DNA from: Basidiobolus ranarum
Taxonomy: Eukaryota > Basidiobolomycota > Basidiobolomycetes > Basidiobolales
Assembly (NCBI GenBank): GCA_040143965.1
Contig: JASJQH010000164.1
Location: forward strand, 1-23,564
Direction of reading: 5' to 3'
DNA length: 23,564 bases
Part shown: positions 1 through 11,702 of the stretch, one piece after another
Numbering within the stretch: position 1 is the first letter of the stretch
How the letters are laid out: every line of letters starts with the position of its first letter
Position numbers and translations under genes: made by a program
The notes under the pieces: model-generated
Databases searched by the model: none
Told to the model about the DNA's origin: nothing
What the model saw: only the letters and a program-made list of their open reading frames with translations

Positions 1-1015
1 ACTGTAGGAATACCAATGCTTTGAGAGGTGATTTTAAATTATGGTAATTTTGACTCTAAAAGGCCACTATTGGATTTGGGTATAGATCGATATACAACGA
101 AATATGATCACCTTAAATGGTGCACTAAATGAGGTCAAGTCAAGGATACATATGCTAAGTGCGTGCTTGCCAATGTAAACTCCTCATCTTCTAGTTCGTT
201 TCGTTATACAAGTGAGAGGTCAACCTTCTGCCATTCACAAGAATATCAAAAATAACAAACCGAGGGAGACTAGAATATTCAATAACCAGTATATGGGATT
301 CACTTGACCTCATCGATTGCCAAATACTGTTAGTAGTAGTGATTTTCACCCAATTCCTGATAGTTGGCACCTTTATCTTGAATTTCCTGAAGACTGAATA
401 GATGAATGCAGCTCCCAAATCTACACATCATGAACTTCTGCTCATTAAGATTCCCAATGAAAATCTTAGTAACAAACAAAACATCCATGTGAATCCTGCC
501 TTCAAACATCCCTGATGCTCTGATCCAAGAGAAGCAGACCCCGCGATTCATTACTTTGCTTATCGATTAATGCGGGGACAGATCAAATATATATTTATAG
601 AAATACATATATAAAAAGCTAAGTGTGAATATCAAGGAGTGCACTCTACAATTCTTGGAATGATAAACATTGCAACAAGTATCTAATATGAGAAAAGCAG
701 AGATGGTTTATATAAAGTCAAATGAAAATACACGAGTGCAAATTAATGGCACAAACGATGAATCAATATTACATCTTTTTCCTGGCCCTCTCGTCTTTAC
801 TAATCATACAGTGACACCAGAAGTAACACGCGAGGCGGTTGATTATTGCTAGCATTTTCATTTGTACATTTGAATGTGCTTATCTGAAGATTGAATTATT
901 ACCTCCCCCCGAAGTTAGTATGAGGTAATAGTCACTAGATACGTGCTCAGTACAGAACACCTCCAAGATGCTTCCAAAAAATATAGAGTATACGTTGCTT
1001 ATAATTTGCAGATTG

Positions 1016-1031
1016 TATATATATATATATA
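1016..1031. repeat. (TA)8 dinucleotide run
   Basis: Eight uninterrupted TA units in intergenic AT-rich DNA. A simple microsatellite; no role can be assigned. Confidence 0.85.
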
Positions 1032-2734
1032 GGGTACTTGTGTGGACACTCATAAGATTAGAACAAAATATCTATAGGTCTAACACAGTGGCAACATTGA
1101 ATCTAGTACCGCTTATCTAGAGTACTAGAGTTGTTCTCATTCTCATTAATGGAAGCCTGTGATGGGGTTATATTCCACTCGAGATTCTCTAGAAAAGAGT
1201 GATCATCGACGATAAAACCGGTGCAAGCGGAGAGTATTATAACCCGGTTCGTACGCCAATTAATATTAACCTGTACAAAAATAGGCAAAGAGTTCTATGT
1301 ACCATGTAAAGGTCACTGTCTAGTGACAGCTGATCACAAATAGTGAGCTTATTATTATCAGTCAATCACAGTACCAACAAACAAATCAACAACTTATATA
1401 AAGATAGTATACGGTAAAATTGTTACAAATGACGCGGGTCAATTGCTAACCTGCCACCAGCAACCATATCTATTAAAGAAAATTTCAGCAGAATTAGGAT
1501 TAAATGGCTACTCTACATGGGCTTGATTGCTTTTTTGAATATTAATATCACCCCCACATTCTATGACATTGGACCATCACACGAGTGCCGCCGACAAAAT
1601 ATTGATAACTAAAAATGTAAAGACAGAGCACTTGAGTAATTGACTCAATCAAATCCTGTGCCATAATTGAGAAGATTCCAAGTGTTTGAGTGTTGAAGTA
1701 GCCAATAAGAGTCTCGGTAGCAGGGGGAATAGAAGCATAAAAATACGTAACCATTAGGTTACGGTAAACTATACAACCAACTTGACTGTGCTTGGGAATA
1801 TCAATTGCAAAAAGCGACTTCTTCTGTGCCATTCATGAAGATTGCTTTCTGCACTCCATCGTTTAGGAACTATATGGTTATATTAGCTTAGTATGAGTAT
1901 AGCGCAACTTTTGACTGTATCAAAATATGCCAGAACACTTTTAAGAAGCACAAATGTACTAGAGATATACTGATCACACTTTAACTCGGCAATTCAACAA
2001 TTTGACAAATACAATTGGTAACTGACAGTAGGGCTGGTGTGACGTAGGTCAACTTCAGGAGTAGGTCAAGTCTGCATAAAGGAAATGACCACCTTTTTGG
2101 GAACAGACCATCTAAGTAAAGATATATTTTTCAGTAATCAGGGAACCTACCAAGTTATATCATAGTGGTTATTTACTTTAGGTGAATCAAAGTAGGAGAG
2201 TGAAACCGTCTGATAACTGGACGTAGATATGGTAACTGGGGATGGAAAATGCGCCAAACGATATCATTAACACCTCTCCTTGCTTCATCAAAATGTCATA
2301 GCAAAGTACCTGCTTGAAGGCTGTTCAACCACAATTTCATGATGAATAATGTCCAGATTATGTAGCTCTGTTCGCCCTGTCTTGGTAGCGCCAACCGCTT
2401 GCTACGAACTATCTCCGATCGGAGATCACAAATGGGTGCACCATCGCAAGTCATCATCACACTACTGGAGAGATATAGCTGGGAACAATAGGAAGGCATG
2501 CAGAGTGCAAGTACTAAAGAGGTAATATTTCAAAAAGGTACAAAGCTGCATCTTACTGCAAGTTCAAGTCGCCACCTCAAATGTAATCACTTCTCCTTCG
2601 GTACTGTAGCAGTCTAAAATCAAATTTGAAAAAGTATGAGATCCCGGGATATAATGAAACTAACGGTCAAGATAATCGCAGGCGCCTTACCTTCTATTTC
2701 CATATCAATCATTGCCTTGCTTACGCTATTCTCT

Positions 2735-2741
2735 TATATAA
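2735..2741 (+). promoter_or_regulatory. TATA-like element of the first receptor gene
   Basis: TATATAA lies 74 bases before the ATG at 2815. If it is used, transcription would start downstream of the in-frame-shifted ATG at 2636, which supports 2815 as the translation start. Position and sequence are seen; function is inferred. Confidence 0.45.
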
Positions 2742-2814
2742 GTCTCTTGGAACAGGTTAACCTGCGACTCCACTTTGTTAACCGACTTCGATCACACTCC
2801 TTGGCTACTTCCCC

Positions 2815-3879
2815 ATGGTCTCTCCAACAAATGACCCATCTCATACTAAACTTACACTATTGGCTTTTGGGAGCTCACTCGTGTGCTCTACACTTGTGGT
2901 AGTAATCTACTTGACTATACGATTTCAGTGCCGAGAGGTAGGAGATAGAGTTAGCTTGAGACTCATCACTTGGCTTTCTCTTTCAAACATACTATGCATA
3001 GTATTTCAAACTTGGAGTCGCTCTATTGAACCTAAGAACACTACATACTGTACATTTAGTGCCTGGGGCTTGATTTTCTCTAAATTGGCATTCGTGTTTC
3101 TATCTTGTTCAATCTCCCTGAACCTTCAATTCATATTTGTACATCGCCTCCGAAAACTCAAAAGGTTCGAATTCTGCTATATCTTCGTATCGATTGTAGG
3201 GGCTTTCATTCTAAGTATGGTAACCATGCCATTCGGGATCATTGGTTATACAGCCAGTGGTGACCCTAAGTGCTGGTTTCAGGAAAGGAGTACATATGGT
3301 CCAATGCTCTGGGAGATGCTCAGCTTTTTGATTTGGATAATCCTAGGACTGCTATACTGTCTAGGCTCATTTACCTGGATTTTTATTCAGCTATCAGTTC
3401 AACGAGAAAAATTGACCCGAATGCTCAATAGTGCCATTTCACCACAAGCTACCAGTCTTGCACAACATGATAAATTGGTCAACTTTACGGCAGCAAGGGT
3501 GCTATTTCAAGTTCTAGTGGCGCCAATATGCTTAACCACCTCTGTAATCCTGGAGATCCTCAGTTTTTTCGATCAAGAGGTATCTTCCGAGGTCAAGCTT
3601 CTAAGTCTGCTGCTTGTTAGTCTCCAAGGGATCTTGCTATTGATTGTATTCACCTTCGATCCTGCTTTGCGTTTAGCGTGGCTACAGATGAGCAAACGAA
3701 TGGCCAACAGATACCTACACGACACTAATGATACCAGTGTGCCCAATAGAAATCAATGGAAACGTCGTACGATATCCTGGATCATTCCGAGTACTCAAAT
3801 CTTAACAACCCAAACTGACTCAACAAATAGGCCAATTTCTCAGTCACGTAGAAGAACTGATCTAAGCTATTGGATCTAG
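2815..3879 (+). CDS. Seven-transmembrane receptor, Git3 / cAMP-receptor-like (receptor 1)
   Basis: A single-exon gene of 354 residues, predicted to be a plasma-membrane G-protein-coupled receptor; the ligand is unknown. Hydrophobic segments lie at about 13-35, 48-68, 80-106, 120-143, 163-192, 226-250 and 260-282. Cys79 at the start of helix 3 and Cys153 in the second outer loop (PKCWFQ) match the usual GPCR disulfide, and the C-W pair is typical of Dictyostelium cAMP-receptor-like and fungal Git3-type receptors. Inner loop 1 has DRVSLRL and helix 7 ends in FDPALR. The tail of about 70 residues is Ser/Thr/Arg-rich. The start at 2815 leaves a short outer N-terminus, as in the paralog at 16420, and has ATGG context. 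It is distant from that paralog but aligns along all seven helices. Family placement is from pattern recognition only. Confidence 0.8.
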   Translation: MVSPTNDPSHTKLTLLAFGSSLVCSTLVVVIYLTIRFQCREVGDRVSLRLITWLSLSNILCIVFQTWSRSIEPKNTTYCTFSAWGLIFSKLAFVFLSCSISLNLQFIFVHRLRKLKRFEFCYIFVSIVGAFILSMVTMPFGIIGYTASGDPKCWFQERSTYGPMLWEMLSFLIWIILGLLYCLGSFTWIFIQLSVQREKLTRMLNSAISPQATSLAQHDKLVNFTAARVLFQVLVAPICLTTSVILEILSFFDQEVSSEVKLLSLLLVSLQGILLLIVFTFDPALRLAWLQMSKRMANRYLHDTNDTSVPNRNQWKRRTISWIIPSTQILTTQTDSTNRPISQSRRRTDLSYWI

Positions 3880-4543
3880 TGTTGTATCTCATATTTATTA
3901 CCAAATCACTTATTTATTATTCCTACGTGTACACTCTTAATTACCACCGGTGGGTTTGCTTAGTTTGTTACCAGAGTTCTTCCAGTTTCCCCCATCAATT
4001 AACTGTATTCTTCTGAAAAACATCATTCACTACGTTAGGTTTTGCGTAGTTCATGTGTTCTATGGATTTCATTACAACTCTTTTATACTTGGATCTCTAT
4101 AGACTTATATATATTAAAAAATGTGTGCTTGAAGTATTCCATACTTTGAGCTCCCAAAGGTGTATAGCTTACTTTAACTCGAGCCTCAACTGTACTAGCC
4201 CTGGGGGAATTTAAATTTATATACAATCATGCTATTTTTCTAGCTCTCCGTAAGTCTCATTGATATCTATATTAGTTGTGAGGTTTGATTGGTGAACCAT
4301 ATTACCTTGACTTTAGTTCAAAAATAAGGCTAGTTTGGGTTGAAATGGGATCTATGTGGCTGAGTCGGTAGTTTTGGAGAAAATGCCATGATACCCGAAA
4401 TTTCAAAATTCAGTGTGTGACAACACCATGGCGTCATCCATAACTTGGTACTTACTCTTCAAGATATGTCATTAAATAAATTCCATTCCTATCTCTCTTC
4501 TTTATAACCTTTTTATCAACAAGTTAAATCAATCACTTTAATC
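3880..4543. other. Intergenic: 3' flank of receptor 1 and promoter of the F-box/RCC1 gene
   Basis: No coding region seen. The end nearest the F-box gene carries ATTAAATAAA at 4471 and TTTATAA at 4501-4507 beside pyrimidine-rich stretches. Either could be the core promoter for the ATG at 4544. No clear AATAAA signal was seen just after the receptor stop. Confidence 0.5.
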
Positions 4544-5894
4544 ATGTCTATATCCTTGGCGACTTTACCTCACGAAGTACTAGGTGAAATACTCGAATTT
4601 CTCCCTATCACCGAGTTTACTCGTCTAAGTGCAGTATCTAAGGGATTACATAACATCCTTGAAGATGAAAACCTTTGGAGACAACGCTGTTATAAAGAAT
4701 TTAACATCTCTTTAACTCAAACTTTTCGTAAGGTTAAATGGAAAACTCTATATAAGGCTTTGAATAATCCCTCGGTATACACTTGGGGTGAAGCTAGCCG
4801 AGGTCGTTTGGGGCGTGACCCAGAGAACTACAGTCACAATAGTAAACCTATGGTTGTTGAAGAGATGAATGGAAAGGGTGTCGCTCAGATTGTTTGTGGA
4901 GGTTGGTCTATGACCACTCTGACCAAAAAGGGAGAAGTATGGACGTGGGGCACTATGAACGCTGAGGCTACACTCACGTCAAACCCCGACGACTATGACC
5001 AAGAAGAACTTGGCAACGCCCCAGCCTCTTACGCCAGAATGATGAGAATAGGCCCAACTACTATAAATGAAACACCAATTCAAGTGGAGACTTTGAAAGG
5101 AAAAAATGTTAAATCTATAGCATCCGGAAGAGCACATTGCCTGGCTTTAACAGATCGAGGTTGGTATCTTCATGTTGTGTAAGATAAGAATTTTATTTTC
5201 TAAAGAGAATCATCTAAATTTACTAGGGGAAGTGTATCAGTGGAGATCTGTAACCAAATTACAAAAGATCGATCTACCTGAGGATACGAGGATTATTCAA
5301 ATTGCTGCTGGTTGGACACACTCGCTAGCATTATCTAAAGATGGCGATATATTTTCTTGGCAATCTGACTCACCAAGTATAATATCCAGAGGTACTGTGC
5401 CTGATCCCGCAGAAAATGAAAAGTATGTCATCATTGGCGGGGGAGAGTACTTCACCATTGGTCTCACGAATTATGGCAAAGTGTACAAGTCCGAAGACCC
5501 AAACGATTTGTCAAAGTTAAGTTTGTTCAATGGTGCTGTTGGTAGAAAATTCACCCACATTAGTGCGGCATTCCGTCGTTTTGCAGCTTTCAATGAAAGT
5601 GGTGAAGTGGCTATTTGGGAGGACACAGGGAACGAAGAGAAATACGACGAACTTCAACATCGTCAAGTAAATCAGGTCACTTTTGGTGATTGGCATTGTG
5701 GAGCGTTAACTGATGATGGAGAACTATATACTTGGGGACAACCCTCCGGTGGTGCCCTAGGGCACAATGAATCATTCCAGGTGGTAAAGCAACCAACTCT
5801 GGTACAGGAGCTTCAAGGCCAGTACGTATTCAATATTGCTTTTGCAGGCTGGCATTCAGCAGCTTTAGTTGTCCCTTTAAATTCGGATGCGTAA
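4544..5894 (+). CDS. F-box protein with RCC1 repeats (SAF1-like SCF substrate receptor)
   Basis: Exons 4544-5159 and 5227-5894 join across a 67-base GT..AG intron to give 427 residues. The join restores the RCC1 repeat strand TDRG-EVYQW. Residues about 5-50 form an F-box (LPHEVLGEILEFL, then LWRQRCY), the Skp1-binding module of SCF ubiquitin ligases. RCC1-type repeats follow, marked by VYTWGEASRGRLG (78-90), EVWTWG (131-136), EVYQW (207-211), and later DIFSW, EVAIW and ELYTWGQPSGGALGHN. These should fold as a seven-bladed propeller that binds substrate. The architecture matches yeast Saf1, which targets adenine deaminase Aah1 for degradation; the substrate here is unknown. The upstream frame would otherwise stop inside the intron. 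The gene is convergent with the intersectin gene. Confidence 0.9.
5160..5226 (+). other. Intron of the F-box/RCC1 gene
   Basis: It begins GTTGGT and ends TTTACTAG, with a CTAAA branch-like sequence close to the 3' end. Removing these 67 bases keeps frame (phase 1, completing a Gly codon) and rebuilds an RCC1 repeat. Without removal the frame ends at 5182. Confidence 0.9.
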
Positions 5895-6062
5895 CACCAT
5901 GAGCCACCCAAAATAGCCAGTACAACCTTTAAGCGACTCGAGAAAATGCAGCAAATGTCTGATAAAATTAAAGCACATCTTTGACTTGATTCAAAATTTC
6001 TATCGACTCTACTTTGATTTCGCGACCGAATGGTGCAATTGATATCTGAGTAAATGTTCTTA

Positions 6063-6068
6063 AATAAA
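6063..6068 (+). terminator. AATAAA polyadenylation signal of the F-box/RCC1 gene
   Basis: AATAAA lies 168 bases past the stop codon, in the 452-base gap between two convergent genes. It is the best candidate on this strand. Confidence 0.5.
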
Positions 6069-6346
6069 GAGTCTCTTTCAGTGAATTAATTTATTCAAAT
6101 CCACCATTTTCTAGTATACAAAAACTGAAACCTGGACAGATTAATGATTAATATATATGTATAACATCTTGTGGTATCTGATATAATAGATGGATGTCTA
6201 CAATGCTTGGTATTATAGTCAGCTTCAAATGAGTATGGAGATTGTAGCCTGAGAAACATTCGCATCGTAATGATAATGGAAGGAGCAGGCGTCATCAGAG
6301 TGTGCGATGAAATGGGGCAATAAATAGTAATTCGATAACAACCTCT

Positions 6347-9300
6347 TCAAAGCCGTCTGTAGTTTAACCTAACATGTAATGAGCCTCTTACTACATCCTG
6401 CAGCTCTAGTTTGATCGCATCCATCTGGCGTTCTCCATAATACTCGAGCAAATGCAGACCTAATTCTGCTTGACCCATATAAGCTACAAATAGATCAGTT
6501 AGTTTAAGTGAAATTACTCTTTGGCTTCAATGTGATGGAACCCATAGAACTTACCTGGCTCGGCGAATTTTTCATAGCTATAAACCTGTAGATTCAACAC
6601 TTCATCCAAGCTAGTGACTGAAAACACTAAAGATTGATTCCACTTGGGATTAGGTGTGTATTTGATGACTTTGGTCCTAAGTTTCTGTTTGTCGAGTTTC
6701 AATTCTACATACGGACTAACGATCGTATTGTTTTGATCTGTCGTAGCCAGGTGTTCTCCTTCCAATACGGTCACTTGTAGGGTACCAATTGGATGGGCAG
6801 GCGTAGTGCCTGGGCCAAGAACTTGCCTCTCAATATCCAGATAATGGGTTCTGGCTGCTTCTAGCTCATTCATCCATTTTCGCTTGGTAGAGACACTGGA
6901 ACATTTCACGGTGATCACTTCTTCTATGTGGACAATTTGGAAGGTAGTTTCGTCCACACCAGATTGATTAAATCCTCTGGGCACCTCACGGGCGACCATC
7001 TCATTTAAGGGTATAGGATCACGATACAAGGGGTATCTATTGGAACCAACGTTTTTCAAACTACTTCTTGGAAATTGAGTGAGAAGCAGCAAATCGTTGA
7101 ATAAGAAAGCTTGAAGCTTCCTTCCACTCTTTGCTTTTACCAAGATTCCTTCCATGACGAATTGGCGTGGCCCAAGTAGTCTGGTATTTAGCATCAAATC
7201 AAGTTTTTCTTCAGAACTAGTGAAATCCACTAAGCTAGATATCTCCTTGAGTTTCCCCTCGTCCTCTCTGATCTTAGCGACACGATTAGCTTCGTGAAGG
7301 ATTCCTTCGGCTTTCTCAAGTGCTTGAGAGATATATTGATAATCGTCGTGATCCTTACTAGTATAATGAAGTATCTGTCTGAGCAATAGTGGATATCTAG
7401 TGATACGCTGCATCGGCTCTAGCAAGAAGCTAGAGAGGTCAAGGTTTCTACATTCAGGTGAACGCATGCAATCTTTCAAGAATTGGCAAATGGTTTGATC
7501 TTCGCGTTTTTTTTGTAATAGTTTGTAAGCGTTCATTTGATTTCCGCAATAAGCCAAGTATTGTCTGAATTCGTTAGAATGCTCTAAGAAGATATCTCCA
7601 ATATAATCTATCATGAAGTGATTGTCGTTTTGACGCTCCTCTAATTGGTTCAGGAACTCCGTGTTACAGTGAAGTAATTCTTCAATGTTTCCAAAAATAC
7701 TGACCAGTTCTTTTTCGGAGATCATCGATTGCATAGGCTCGTAGAACACATCCATAACGAGTTGCAAATCTCGGAGATACGTTTGTTCAGTAGAAATCAA
7801 TTCGAATATAGATTCTTGCCGTTTACGTTCCTCCGAATTGACCGAATTGGCGTAGTTACTACCAACGCATTGAGCCCATCTGCGAGCGCATGGTACCGAC
7901 TCCAATATGTTTGGGTCATTTAATGAATTCAAACTTATCGATCGTCGGATTTGTCTAGTCTCCAAGAACCTACTGGACGCACTTTCACTACCTCTTCTTC
8001 TGCGCAACGTTTGATTCCGTAAAAGCGCATCTTTTCTGGCTGTGTCATCGGTATCAGCATCTGTATCATCATCCATCGTGCCTGGCATGGTCAGTACAAG
8101 CTTGGGTGGTAATTGTTTTGAGAGTCTAGAGGGGCCTAATGCACCGGATTTCCCATAAGAGCTGCCCAATGCTGATGCAGAGTGGGATCCTTTTCTACCA
8201 AGTATTCCGGGATAGCTACTCGATGGAAGAGAAGATTTTCTCAACTGTCTTGGTGGGATCGATGATTTACGCAACTTTCGTTGAATGGGTAATTCTTCGA
8301 GATAGTTAGCAGGCACTAGTCCAGTGAGACTTCCATATCTTGCGAGCCACCAATCTGAATCGGACTTGTCAACTATGATGATCACCATCCCTTCATTCAA
8401 GTCCATTTCGTCTTCTCTCTGAGCAGTGTAATCGTATAATGCTTTGGCTTTGAGTATTTCATCGTCCGATTCATCTTGGAAATCAATCCAATAACAATGT
8501 TAGTAAATTCAAAAGATCAGGGCCTGACTAGTCAATGCCTACCATCAATCTCAGCAACAATCTCTACGTAATTACTAGGGAAATAGCCAGCATTATTAGA
8601 CTTATCAAGTCGTCCATACCACCAATCGCCTAATTTATCCACAGTTTCATCGAGTATGATGATTGATCCCTTAGAAAAGCTTAGATCATTATCATTACGT
8701 GCTTCGTATGCATATAAAGCTTTAACACGAGTCATTTCTGAATGGGAATTAAATGAGAATGGTAAGTGAGCGATACTCTCTTTACTTAATCCTAACTCAA
8801 CAGATACGTTACCTTGAACTCCAAAGTCTTCAACTGATGACTGAATATCCGAATCCTCAACATCGCGTTTAGAGGAATAATCCGAGTCATTGGCAGATGC
8901 AGCCCCAGAGTGTGTAAGTGTAAACTCTGAGTCTGATCTTGAATTAATGGGGAGAAGATTCTGAATGTTACGCTTACCACTATATGGTAGAGATTCAGTG
9001 GAGATTGTTCGTGGGCTATCTCCAGGCTTTTCTAACTTATTTGAAGTACTATGAGCATATAGAGGAACTCCCCATGGATCTTGATCGTCAGATGATATCT
9101 TTGCAGTGCTCATGGAATCGGACCTAGTAGGAATAGTCCATGTTTTACCAGAATCAGTTGACGACGTAGGTAAGATAGATTCTTGGTCACTAGCTTTGAG
9201 GATCCCCCGTGCGATATTATTGTTGCTGTCGGTGGATGGTGTGGGACTCGATGTTGATACCTTAGTATTTCCGATACTCGACCCCAATCCCAATGCTTTG

Positions 9301-11702
9301 GCTTTTGCACGGACTGATTGAGCCGAACTACGGAGCAATTCAAGTTCTGCCTCTCTGTCATTAACATTTGCTGTAATGTTCTCTGTCGCATTCGAGTCGT
9401 ATTTTGAGGTTTGGGTAATGGAGGAATCAAGACCGCGCTGTTGACGAGGCTCAGTTTCGAGCTTAGTCGATTGTTGTAAAACGGATACGTTACGTTTAGG
9501 CAAGCTATCCACAAATACACGAACTTCATCAACTAATTCTGATTGATACTTCAACCAATCTTGGTTATCTAGGGAACCTTTCTTAGAATCAAGAAAAGAT
9601 TTTTGAACTTCGGTTTCGATACTTTCTACTTTATCTTGGATCTGTTGGATGAGTCTTAAGCTCTGACTTTTCGCCTCTTCAATCGCTTGATTTTCCAGAC
9701 TGACCCTATGATTCCGATCCGAGATGGAATCACTCGATTTGTTAGAAAGTGCGTTCATTCTGGAGACTAACAGTTCAGCTGCGTGTTGCTTTGAATGATC
9801 CTTATCGTTTGATAAATGCGTAGGGAATACTTTAGAAAGGTCCAACTTACTCCCAGAAGAATTGGATTTCTTCATGAATAGATCCAATTTAGAGGTAGCC
9901 AGTTTATCATTCAATTGATAAGCCAAGTCCTTTAATTTACGTAAATCTTCGGAAATCTTAAAGAATTCCATCACCAAGAGGTACTTTTCATCCAGAACAT
10001 GAATAAGTTCTATTTGGTTATCTTTAGATTGATCGACTTCAATCCGGTTAATGGATGTTTGAAATTCTAGGATGGTTTTTTGAAGTTGCTCTATTCCCTC
10101 TTGGGAAGTTTCGTAGGATGGTTGACTCAATTCATTTAAAATACGCCGTTTTTCTTGAATCGCTTTTTTTAGTGCTTCCCGATTAATATGAGACTGAGAT
10201 TCTAGGTTTGTAGGCTCCTCATTTTCGGTGTGTTGTTTGGAAAATATACCCGTATCTGCTAGTGACTTATAATTGACTGCAGTAGAGGTGGGGTTTGGAG
10301 CAATCATGTTGAACAAATATTGTTTGTCTGGTATATTTCGAACGGCATAGGGTGTCAATTCAGCTGGAAGCATAAGGGGTAACTCTTTTCCGGCCAATTT
10401 CCCATAAATCAGGTGCATAGCGATAGCAAATTCTATATCATCCAATTTACCAGAACCACGAGTATCAGCAAGGTTCCTGAGTAGATAAAACTACGTTAGC
10501 TCAAGAAATTCCACACTAATCCATTCGCACTTCAACTTTGATCATTAGTAACATTAACCTACCATATTTGCATTAAAACGTTAGGTGGAAGTGAAGTTTG
10601 TAAAAAGAAATTTCTAGCAAGATCACCTAAAGGGGAGAAAGATCAGTCTTAGTGGTGTTAACTGGTTAATATCAACTGAAAATACTACTAACCAGAAATA
10701 TAACCTAAACGATTGGTGTCTAGAGTCTTAAATTTCGCTAAAAATTTGGCTTTATCCTCGGATGACATCTTCCAGGAAGAATCAGAAGAGATAGATGAAA
10801 AGGCAGAATACTTGTCCGGTGAATCGAAGCCAATAGGTGAACGAAAAGAATGATTATGCTGATTGCCTCCGTTCCAATCAATACCATTATTCTTGCTAGG
10901 ACTCTGGGATATGGTAGAGAAGGATGGTGAACTGGATAGGAAGCTGGATGAACCATACGACAAAGGAGTACTAGACAAATCTAGATTGTAGTTTGGAACA
11001 CTCGGTTGAATGGGAATACTACGTGATCTAGGCGTATGCTTACTTTTTTCCATTGCATCCTGCAACTCCCGTCGTAACTGATCAGGAAGCTGATTTGGTA
11101 CCTCTAATCCTTTCAGCTTTAAATTCACCAAGTACATTCCCGTGGAGAATTCTGGATAAGTTATGGTCTCAGAAGCTGAAGTATTGATCAGTTTCCTATC
11201 AATTCAAATCGTTGATTAGTTGGCCTCATAGAAAATGTACTGCAAACAAAAGATGACGAAGGAAAACTGAAAAGGAAAAGGTTGCTTATACAAAAGTCAA
11301 TAATTATTACCAAACACGAGCTAAAACATCCAGGTGCAATTTTGACTGCGAAAGAATCTCCTTAGCAGAATCAGCTATCAATTGTGTTTAAGGTTAGTTT
11401 TTCAAGGAGTTGAGAGAATAATAGAATAAAAATTCATCAAATACCAGAAATCAAAAGTCCATCAGGGTAACATCGTTGCGCAAATAGTTGCTCGTATTTG
11501 AGATGATCAGATGGAGAGATAAAAGAAACACGAGCTACTTAAACGTTAGCTCATTGAGGTGTATAAAATTTGAGGAAGCTATATCCTTACCTTGTCTAGG
11601 TATTGAAATAATGCCACAACTGTTATCTGTTACCGGAAATGGCCTTCCCAAGAACTCTTGAGGCTGGTTGGAAGTATTAAAAGAACCGAGATTGTTATAC
11701 AT
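6347..11702 (-). CDS. Intersectin-like endocytic scaffold and Rho-family GEF (EH-EH-coiled coil-SH3-SH3-DH-PH-C2)
   Basis: Eight exons on the minus strand (11702-11591, 11537-11445, 11374-11311, 11195-10693, 10626-10563, 10476-8543, 8474-6555, 6483-6347) sum to 4827 bases: 1608 codons plus TGA. All joins keep frame. Domains: EH1 about 45-135, EH2 about 229-325, coiled-coil-rich part about 335-630, Ser/Thr/Asn-rich linker, SH3-1 860-919 (ALYAYEA, WWYGRL, GYFPSNYV), SH3-2 931-985 (ALYDYTA, WWLARY, GLVPANYL), DH 1141-1326 with the RhoGEF signature LSSFLLEPMQRITRYPLLL, PH 1351-1471, C2 1486-1608. This is the order of animal long intersectin and of Cryptococcus Cin1. In those proteins EH domains bind NPF peptides, SH3 domains bind proline-rich endocytic proteins, and the DH-PH unit activates Cdc42-type GTPases. 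The same role at endocytic sites is inferred. The ATG at 11702 has an acceptor-like CTTTTTATAG just upstream, so an extra 5' exon is possible. Confidence 0.93.
10563..11374 (-). other. Twin 64-base exons of the two EH domains
   Basis: Exon 3 (11374-11311) and exon 5 (10626-10563) of the intersectin-like gene are both exactly 64 bases. Each starts in phase 1, after the residue pair ending LLIS or GYIS, and each ends in phase 2 inside the Trp codon of the NPF-binding helix (ARVW-KL and MQIW-NL). The equal size and intron placement indicate that the two EH domains arose by an internal duplication that carried its introns along. Confidence 0.85.

Larger units (their letters stand above)
1..2814. 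other. Intergenic region without a supported gene
   Basis: No convincing coding region was found here. The open frames present are short (about 60 to 95 codons), overlap each other on both strands, lack recognisable domains, and cannot be joined by plausible splice sites into a family I know. The stretch contains a (TA)8 run at 1016-1031, a weak hairpin at 539-577 (CCCCGC pairing with GCGGGG), and near its right end the TATA-like element of the receptor gene at 2815. A lineage-specific or non-coding gene cannot be excluded. Confidence 0.6.

Noticed and set aside
1548-1832. 94-codon minus-strand open frame
   Set aside because: No domain, no promoter support and no plausible splice partners; its composition looks like chance.
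2636-2902. Hydrophobic 88-codon open frame overlapping the start of receptor 1
   Set aside because: It is in a different frame, has no homologous segment in the paralogous receptor, and starts upstream of the TATA-like element at 2735, so the receptor mRNA probably does not include its ATG.
7729-7923. Open frames on the strand opposite the intersectin DH domain and in other frames of its coiled-coil exon
   Set aside because: These are shadows of a strongly supported coding exon.
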